This document shows positions 56,626 to 64,000 of a stretch of 64,000 bases of DNA, piece after piece. The position numbers and the translations under genes were made by a program. Under the pieces are notes generated by a model that saw nothing but the letters and a program-made list of their open reading frames with translations, did no database searches and was not told the origin of the DNA. The DNA lies in the NCBI GenBank assembly GCA_947172415.1, contig OX359191.1:4464001-4528000 (forward strand). Reading direction: 5' to 3'. This stretch comes from Chondrosia reniformis (taxonomy: Eukaryota; Porifera; Demospongiae; Chondrillida; Chondrillidae). Each line of letters opens with the position of its first letter. Within the stretch, counting starts at the first letter, position 1.

Positions 56626-56960
56626 CTAAAGTGAAAGGGTTTATTTGTCGCGATCATGATGATATATGAAGTTTATTGACCAACAGCAACATTAACTCTA
56701 GGAATAGAACGTCTCAACCCATAGGTCTTCATCAGCAATATGAAAAAATGACGAAAGATTGGTATTTAAATAGAAGTTGGTTGGCAGGTGTGAAAAAAGA
56801 TGTAATGAAAGAGTGCCCCGAATATTTAATGAGGATAAAAATGAATTACAGGTGTTAATTAAATAAGCTCATTCCAGATAAGATCCCAATAGATTCCTTA
56901 GTCCATATTGAAGCAGGGGATGTGGTCTTAATATAGATTTCCTCTTTTATCTTTCTTCAT
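56626..56960 (-). mobile_element. Decayed Penelope-like pseudo-LTR fragment
   Basis: Non-array sequence whose minus strand contains CTGATGAAGACC...GGGTT, then GAGACG (56711-56735), the hammerhead core of Penelope-type elements with GAAA changed to GAGA. The remainder does not translate into RT or GIY-YIG motifs I can recognise. Assignment rests on the ribozyme-like motif alone. Confidence 0.4.
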
Positions 56961-59174
56961 ACAACTACTACATACAATTAGTACAAAGAACTAGGACGTA
57001 CAACTAGTACATACAACTAGTACACACAACTAGTACTTATATCTAGTAAATAAAACTAGAACATACAACTATTACATACAACTAGACAATACAACTGGAA
57101 CATACCTAGTAATTACTACTGGTACATATAATTAGTACTTTAAACTACTACATATAACTAGTACATATGACTAGTACCTACAACTAGTAAATATAACTAG
57201 TACTAGTACACACAACTAGGAATTACAACTAATACATACAATCAATACATACAACTAGTACAGATAACCAGTTCATAATAGTAGTACATGCAACTAGTAC
57301 ATACAACTAGTCCATACAACTATTACATATAACTAGTACATATGACTAGTCCATACACAGAGAATATACAACTAGTCCATGCAACTAGTAACTAGTACAT
57401 ACAACTGGTACATAGACCTAGTACATACAATTAATACATACACTAGTAAATATAACTAGAACTAGTACACACAACTAGGACATACAACTAATACATACAA
57501 TCAGTACATACAACTAGTACAGATAACCAGTTCATAATAGTAGTACATGCAACTAGTACATACGACTAGTCCATACAACTATTACATATAACTAGTACAT
57601 ATGACTAGTCCATACACAGAGAACATACAACTAGTTCATGCAACTAGTAACTAGTACATACAACTGGTACATAGACCTAGTACATACAATTAATACATAC
57701 AACTAGTAAACACAACTAGTAAATACAACTAGTACATACAACTAGTACATACTACTGGCGCATAAAACTAGTAAATACAATTAGTACCTACATCTAGTAT
57801 GTACAACTAATACATACAACTAATACATACAACTAGTACATACAACCAGTCAAATAACTAGTACATATAAATAGAACATATAAATAGTGAATTATCCTAG
57901 TACTACAACTACTACATAGATGTAGTTTATAGAACTAGTACATACATCTAGTACATTCAACTAGTCCATACAACTAGTACATAAAACTAGTACATATAAC
58001 TAGTACATATAACTAGTGCATATAACTAGTCCATACAACTAGAGGTTACAAATGGTACATACAATTAGTAACTATTACATGCAACTAGGACATAAAACTA
58101 GTACATACAACTAGTACAAACAAGTAGTATATACAACTGGTACATTACTAGTACATACAACTAGTACATACTACTGGTACCTACAACTAGTTGATATAGC
58201 TAAAAAGTACAAGTACTTACAACGAGTACATACAACTAGTACCTACAGAGGACATACTATAACTAGTACTACAACCAACAACTAGCACATACAGGTACTA
58301 CATATAACTAATACATATAAATAGTACATACAACTACTACATACAACTAGTACTTTTCTAGTAACTTGTACAATATATTAGTTCTACAATTAGAATATAA
58401 AACTATTAAATAGAACTATTACATACAACTAGTACATACAAGTGGTACATACAACCAGTACCCACAAGTAGTAAATACAACTAGTACATGTGGCTAGGAC
58501 ATGCAACTAGTACATTTAACTAGTACATACAACTAGTACATATACCTAGTACATACAGATATAACTGGTACATATGAATAGTACCTACAACTAGTATATA
58601 TGATTAGAACATACAACTAGTAATTTATACCACTACTACAACTATTTCATACAAGTAGTACATACAACTTGTACATACAACTAGTACATACAACTAGTAC
58701 ATACAACTGTTACATAACTAGTACATACAACTAGTACATAAAACTAGTACATACACTTAGTACATAAAACTACTACATATAACAAGTACACACAACTAAT
58801 ACTTTATCTGGTAAGTATAACCATACTAGTACACACAACTACCATGTACAAGTAGTACATACAATGAGTACATACAACTAGTGCGTACAACTAGTTCACA
58901 CCTGTAGTACATACGAGTAGCACATTAAACTAGTACACACAACTAGTGCATACATCTAGTATATACAACTAGTACATACAACTGGTAAATAACTAGTACA
59001 CATTACTAGTAAATAAGTAGTACATAAAACTACTACATATAACTAGTACATACGACTAGTACCTACAACTAGTAAATATAACTGGTACTAGTACACACAA
59101 CTTGTACATACGATTAGCACATACAACTTGCACCTACCTAGAACCTAGTATAACTAGTACTGGAACCAACAAGT
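56961..59174 (-). repeat. Minisatellite array, reverse, with a 259-bp duplication
   Basis: 13-bp units. Bases of about 57,190-57,445 recur at about 57,450-57,705 with an offset of 259; the marker variant CAGATAACCAGTTCATAATA begins at 57261 and 57520. Confidence 0.92.
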
Positions 59175-59429
59175 AGTACATACCCTATTTGTATGAGCTT
59201 GTTGTAACTACTAGTTGTGTGAACCGGGTTTTTGCACTTTTTATATATACTAGTTATATGCTAGAGAACTAGTTATATGCAGTAAGTGTGCATACTAGTC
59301 ATATGTACTAGTTGTAGGTTCTTGAACTTTTTATACTAGGTACTAGTTATTTGTACTAGATACTAGTTTTATGTACTAGTTGTATGTACTAGTTGTATGT
59401 ACTATTTAGATGTACTATTTGAATGTACT
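59175..59429 (+). repeat. Minisatellite array, forward again
   Basis: After TACCCTATTTGTATGAGCTT the units return to the forward sense (ACTAGTTGTATGTACTAG), so the array polarity switches a second time just before the CR1-like LINE. Confidence 0.88.
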
Positions 59430-59626
59430 GGGGAGCCTCTTAGCCATTGGCTACTTTACAGTGGTCCCAGATTAGATTACAAAAACAAATGAGAAGGGGG
59501 TATGAGGGGGAGTTAAGGGGGAAAATAATGATAAAATTATATAAATAGATAAATTAGTATATACAGTGAAAATAAAATGTGTATGCCTCAATTAAGATAC
59601 AAAATTTAATCATGAGTTAATATAGT

Positions 59627-59956
59627 TCAAGTAGAGGTTTGGTTTATGATAAATTGAGATATTTGTCTATACATATGATCAACATATTTGTGAGGAGAAT
59701 CATAGTCTTTGGGTGAATGTGCTTTAAGGTGAGGTGGTAGACCATTCCACAGCTTAGTAGCTTGGTAGGAGAAGGACGCATTGGTATGCTGCCGATGGCA
59801 AACTGGAACTGATAGATTGATCAGCCTGGTCCTGGTTTGATGGCCATGGGTGAGTGGTTTACAGGTTTGAGTCAGGTAACTGGGAGCTATATCAGCTTTA
59901 CAGCGAAGAATGGTTTTGACTAGTGCCGTCTCCTCCTCGCCTCTAGGGTCAGTCAT
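59627..59956 (-). pseudogene. C-terminal tail of the CR1/L2-like LINE protein
   Basis: Reads TILRCKADIAPSYLTQTCKP, then RTRLINLSVPVC and SFSYQATKLWNGLPPHLKAH. The SYQATKLWNGLPPHL block is the usual C-terminal signature of CR1/L2-type proteins. Shifted one frame from the RT and closed by TAG at 59627, followed by about 200 bases of 3' UTR. Confidence 0.75.
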
Positions 59957-61629
59957 CCTAAAGTAGATTTATTTTGGCTAGCAGAAGAGAATCGCCTTCT
60001 CTTAAGAATGATGCGGGCACAGTAGTTTTGTAGTCTCTCAAGCTTCAGAGATTCTGTAGATGAGCAGCCATTCCAGACTACATCACCATAATCAAAGATG
60101 GGTAGAATATAGGCCTTATAGAAGGTAGTTAATGTGGCTTTTGGGAGGAACCAGGATAAGTGTTGCAGTTGATGGGCTTTCTTGGACACTTTGGTTTGAA
60201 CATACTGAGTATGATCAGACCAAGATAAGGTTTCATTAAACCACACACCAAGGTATTTGAACTTGTTGACCTGCTCAATTGGTAAGTTGTCAATAGTTAT
60301 ATTCAGGTTAAAGGCCTGCTTTCTCTCTGGTCGTATTAGCATACACTTGGTTTTGGTAGCATTTAGTGTGAGTTTATTTTGACTTAGCCATGCCAGGAGA
60401 TTGTTCAAAGCTGATTGTAGGGATGTAGATAGTGTTGATGGATCCTTAGAGGATATATAGATAGCTGTATCATCAGCATACATAATGGTGGATGAATCGC
60501 TGCAGCTTTGGGGTAAGTCATTAATAAACAGGGAAAAGAGAAGAGGTCCAAGTATAGATCCTTGAGGTACTCCAGTTGAAATGGGTTCCAAGGAGGAAAA
60601 ATGCCCATTTATGGAGACAGCTTGAGAACGATTTGAGAGATAGGATGTTAGCCAAGATATTGTTGAGTTTGTAAGACCATATGAGTGCAGTTTGTTAATA
60701 AGCATAGGGATATCAATTGAGTCAAAGGCTTTATGTAAATCTACAAAAATGACTCCTACATAAAGGCCTTTGTCAATATCCATGTACCAGTTGTTGGATG
60801 CAAACAAGAGTAAGGTTTGGGTTGAGTGAGATGGGCGGTAGCCACTTTGTAGCTTATAAAGGAGGTTTTTAACTTCAAGATGACTCATGAGCTGTAAGCT
60901 AATAGCTTTTTCAAGCACCCTACTGATAGATGGGAGTACTGATATGGGTCTATAATTGTCTACACTGTCTTGGTCTTTATCTTTATATATTGGAGTCACA
61001 ATAGCTTGTTTGAAGATGGATGGGACAGAGTTTTGCTGAATTGAGTAGTTAATTATCTTGGCAATGGGATAGGCTATTGCTGGTGCACCTTGTTTTAGGG
61101 CAGAGGAAGGGATACCATCAATTCCACTTGCTTTCTTCATGTTAAGGTTGTTTAGTAAGTCCAAGCACTGACTGTCAGTAATTGGTTGGAGAGCAAGCTG
61201 TGTAGTGCAAGCTGGTGATGTTGACAATGGTAGCAAGTGGGTGGAGTAATCTGAGGAGGTTGATTTGTGAGTAGATCTGAAGTGGTCATTGAATTTACTA
61301 GCTGTTTCTGTTGGCTCTGAGATAGCAGATGATGGTATTATCTTGGTGTTGCTATCATATGATGATTTCAGTACTTTCCAGATGGTGGATGGGTTGGCAT
61401 TGTTTTTAACCAGGTTGGTGAAATATTCCTTCTTGGAGGTGCGAAGCTTGGTGACGACTAGGTTCCTTTGTTCCTTGTATTCATTCCAAACTTCTAATGT
61501 CCTGTGCCTGAGAAATCTCTTGTGGATACGGTTTCGTTTTTTGATGGTTTGGCAAATGTCATATGTCACCCAGGGACATTTGTGCTTAGATGGTCTCATT
61601 GCCCTTAAGGGTGTATGTTGGTTGAGCAC
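59953..61629 (-). pseudogene. Reverse transcriptase of the CR1/L2-like LINE
   Basis: 558 codons. PW-T-Y-I entry block, then KASGIDGIPSSALKQGA, NYRPISVLPSISRVLEKAI, VIFVDLHKAFDSID (first catalytic Asp), STGVPQGSILGPLLFSLFIN, TIMYADDTAIY (YADD 60469-60480), NKFKYLGVWFNETL and PIFDYGDVVWNG. This motif set is typical of the CR1/L2/Jockey group. All RT catalytic residues are present. The frame extends upstream to a TGA near 61,652 (replacing Trp in FA-W-N) and ends by frameshift at 59,953. Confidence 0.87.
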
Positions 61630-62127
61630 TCCAAGTAATAGATGATTTCAGGCGAAAATTTTGTCCTCATTGTCATCAAATATGTCAGTGATTTGCCATG
61701 GTATTTCATTTAGGTCTTCCTGAAAGGCATTCTTGTTGAGGTTTCTCATGCTACGGTGAACTGCAGCTGTTTATTGAGAATTATTTGTAGACCTCTTGAA
61801 TTTGGGCTTAAAGGTGGCATATAGTAGTTGGAGGTCACTGCCGGAGAGTGGTAGGGTTCCAGAAGAGGTGATACTGTTAGGGTTGGAAGTCAGAAAGATA
61901 TCAATTAGTGATGCTGAGCTCTCTGTTATTCTGGTAGGAGAATCAAAGACAAGATGAAGATGTAAATCTTGGCAGTACTCTTTGAGTAAGCATGAGCTTG
62001 GTGACTTCCTAAGTAGATTTACATTTAGGTCCCCTCAGATTAAAACCTCATGCCACATCGATAGACCATGCTGGATTATATTGAAAAGGGAGTGCAAGGC
62101 ACGGTTAGTAGATGAAGATGGTGGCCT

Positions 62128-62735
62128 TTAGATGTTGCATAGCAACATGGGTGCTTGAAGTAAAGGATGCTTGACTTCTAGCAGTTGTACCTCAAGATCT
62201 GATAAAGGAGAGTCTGATGGTGTAGAAATTACGGATGCAGAGCACTGTAGACCTCTGGAGATGTAGGTTAATAGCCCCCCTCCATGATGGTTCCTATCAG
62301 CTCTATGTAATGTATACCCTTTATTGTTGACAATATCATCTGGGATGGAAGGATCTAGCCACGTTTCACAAAGGGTAATAATGGTGGGCTTCTGGGTTTT
62401 TATTAAAAGGCTAATTTCATCAATTGATGGCAGAAGACTTCTTACGTTAGCACTGAAGACTTTGAAAACAATTTTTGAGGAATTGGGTAGAGAATCTAGT
62501 TTGCAAGAGGATCCTACCGGCCTCGTAAGTGAAGAATTAGCCACAGCGGTAGAGTCATTTAGGTTACCAGCAGTTTCAGTAGAGTTACTAAGAAAGTTAA
62601 GATCATTACAAGATGTAAAAGGAAGTTCATGAAGTAGACATCTGTGACAAAACCACTCACGCTTGTCCAGCTTATTGTATTGCTTTGGTGTTAGATTGCT
62701 ACAGTGTAGATGGCCCTCTTTTCACACCTCGAGCA
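62128..62735 (-). pseudogene. PHD finger end and endonuclease N-terminus of the CR1-like LINE
   Basis: Frame continues GHLHCSNLTPKQYNKLDKRE then WFCHRC, completing the PHD pattern (His-x2-Cys, then W-x-C-x2-C). Next are a Ser-rich linker, FSANVRSLLPSIDEISLLI (catalytic Asn), TIITLCETWLDPSIPDD (catalytic Glu) and RADRNHHGGGLLTYI. Ends at TAA near 62,128 inside CNI-stop-RPPSS. Downstream, GDLNVN (near 62,030) is intact, while the final SDH motif reads SDLQ, which would impair catalysis. Confidence 0.78.
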
Positions 62736-62957
62736 TTTGATGGCTTTTTGACTGCAGTGCACTTCCTTTTGGCAAAATGTGCAGGGATAGCGATTTCTTG
62801 GTCCCGGATTAGTTTCTATATCTCCACTTAGGATGATAAGTATAATACCACGGACTATCCCAGTTGGCTTGTGGCTGGTTTCCGCGCTCGTCCGTACCCC
62901 TGATTGACGACACCTTGATGCGAAGGCAATCTCAGAGCTGGATGATATCGCTTACGG
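62720..62957 (-). pseudogene. Leader, 2A-like peptide and first half of the PHD finger of the CR1-like LINE
   Basis: Open frame after a stop near 62,957: a leader ending in hydrophobic GIVRGIILIILSGDIETNPGP. The last nine residues (62799-62825) match the 2A consensus D-(V/I)-E-x-N-P-G-P, at which ribosomes release the upstream peptide and continue. It then reads RYPCTFCQKEV and KCSRCEKRA, the first two Cys pairs of a PHD finger. The frame is then lost by a small indel near 62,735. No ATG is visible in the open part. N-terminal 2A-like sequences are known in APE-type non-LTR elements of invertebrates. Confidence 0.75.
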
Positions 62958-63013
62958 GGAAAAAAGGATGGAGCGAGGGTCAATATCACTAATATTATCA
63001 TTCCTTACGATTT

Positions 63014-64000
63014 GTCGTGGGAATTGGAGGCTGTGGTTCCGAGCTGACAAGAGGATGGGTATTGTCCAGTTCAACCCCCCGACGGAGCAGGGTGCTTAGC
63101 CCCTCATGTGGCCTCCTGTGGCTAAATCAGCCTCCCTGACAGCATGGGCTAACCCCCCGTCTGGCAGATTCACTGGGTTACGTTGTGCCATGAGAATGAC
63201 AATTTTCAAGACAGGCTGTGGCCTAGGTGCACCAGTGGTGAAGAAAACCCTGGTTCAACCAGAATAGGTGATTCCACTGGTGCCTCACAGGTAGATGTAC
63301 CTGAATGTAATAGCTTTTCTTCGGTCCCCATGACGGGCCAACCAGCCCTATGGACAGAGGAAATGGTTTAGGCACTAATTGATTGCTATGAGCGATCTGA
63401 ACCCAAAAGAGGTGGCTATCAGATGCGTTTAGAGCGGGAATGGCTGAGCAAATACCCACATTTGCCTCAGACCGGTCGAACCCTTGCCTTCCAAGCCAAA
63501 AGGAACTTGGTAGGAGACAGAGTACTGCAAGTAACTGGTAGCCAAGATTTAGATTTGGTTAATGATGCACCGCAAGGTGCCTCTAGAAGGAGAAGGATCC
63601 AAGGGGTGATCTGGAACCTTCAGAGGGATAATATCCTCATGGAGCTCTACCGAGAAAGTAAGCCCATGGAAAAGGGGTATGCCGTGTGGTTGTACCAGGC
63701 TTGGAATGCTAAAATGCCAGACCATAAAACCACAAAGGTAGCGCTAACTACGAGAATTAGTAGAATCCGAAGAGGTCAAGGTCTCTCGAGACTAAACCTT
63801 GTGGAACCTGATTCTTGTGGTTTAGCCACCCTAACTGAGACTGTGGAGGAAGGTGTGGGAGCCCAGGGGCAGGGGGAGCTTCACCAAGTTCAGGCTGTGA
63901 CTGAACAAAATGGTGAGCTGCCTGCAGACCCTGTTGAAACTCCTACAAATGATCATCCTAGTCCCAGGACAAGTGGCAATGATCAACTGATGCAACTTTT
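63014..64000 (+). mobile_element. R2/NeSL-like retrotransposon, copy 3, cut by the window end
   Basis: Starts TCGTGGGAATTGGAGGCTG exactly like copies 1 and 2 and follows copy 2 closely through the N-terminal region (QPALWTEEMV, then an in-frame TAG near 63,368, then ALIDCYERSEPK and LPQTGRTLAFQAKRN). It lacks the TAG of copy 1 and the TGA of copy 2, so its frame is open from about 63,371 to the window edge. The RT lies beyond 64,000. Confidence 0.8.

Larger units (their letters stand above)
59430..63013 (-). mobile_element. CR1/L2-like non-LTR retrotransposon with 2A-like peptide and PHD finger, near full length
   Basis: Minus-strand order: hydrophobic leader and 2A-like motif, PHD zinc finger, apurinic-type endonuclease, reverse transcriptase with YADD, C-terminal tail, 3' UTR with hairpin TAGCCA/TGGCTA. 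No poly(A) tail is visible at 59430. The 5' end abuts the third R2-like copy at 63014. Disabled by several stops (TAA near 62,128, TGA near 62,038, TGA near 61,652) and frameshifts, yet every domain is recognisable, so it is fairly young. Confidence 0.85.

Noticed and set aside
56676-56858. 60-codon plus-strand frame in the Penelope relic
   Set aside because: No motif, and it overlaps the antisense ribozyme-like core.
1-64000. Host protein-coding genes with introns
   Set aside because: I looked for unexplained conserved coding stretches between elements and found none; everything outside recognised elements is minisatellite or short non-coding insert.

Overview
The window looks like repeat-dominated chromatin from an invertebrate animal. 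It is AT-rich, has no ribosome-binding sites or operons, and carries no gene I can assign to a host function. Every recognisable coding stretch belongs to a transposable element: non-LTR retrotransposons of three groups (RTE-like, CR1/L2-like with PHD finger and 2A-like peptide, R2/NeSL-like with restriction-like endonuclease), Penelope-like elements of two architectures, a pogo/Tigger remnant, a tRNA-related SINE, and several short non-autonomous DNA elements. Naiad-type Penelope elements, 2A-bearing CR1-like LINEs and a TTAGGG tract all fit an aquatic invertebrate such as a sponge or cnidarian. The species cannot be named from this sequence.

The matrix is one degenerate minisatellite with a 13-bp unit, TACTAGTTGTATG, containing a SpeI site (ACTAGT). 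It fills about two thirds of the window. It reads forward from 1 to about 31,612, in reverse complement from there to about 59,174, and forward again to 59,429. A small inverted block lies at about 13,823-13,995. Higher-order duplications sit inside it: 561 bp at 339-1466, about 193 bp near 9.6 kb, about 104 bp near 32.1 kb, about 175 bp around 48.5-48.9 kb and about 259 bp near 57.3 kb.

Elements from left to right: hairpin-ended family A at 3171, 8932 (truncated) and 14507. Fold-back family B at 5897 and 31136, with a relative, C, at 55951. RTE-like LINE 10456-13762. R2/NeSL-like copies at 15089-19465, 24610-28920 and from 63014 past the window end. SINE dimer 20315-20754. Canonical Penelope-like element with inverted pseudo-LTRs 22824-24133. 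MITE 35605-35985. Naiad-type Penelope elements 35986-39185 (minus) and 49473-51692 (plus). Pogo/Tigger remnant 39607-40050. Unidentified insert 41273-41790. Second RTE-like fragment 42515-43200. A 770-bp TIR element twice (43273, 45758). Penelope remnant 56626-56960. CR1/L2-like LINE 59430-63013 (minus).

All protein-coding elements are broken by stops or frameshifts. Several lesions are shared between copies: two TGA codons in the R2-like elements, and one TAA plus one frameshift in the Naiads. Shared lesions mean copying from an already altered source, duplication at DNA level, or recoding. Both 200-N gaps appear to be placeholders, because their flanks join cleanly with no missing base.
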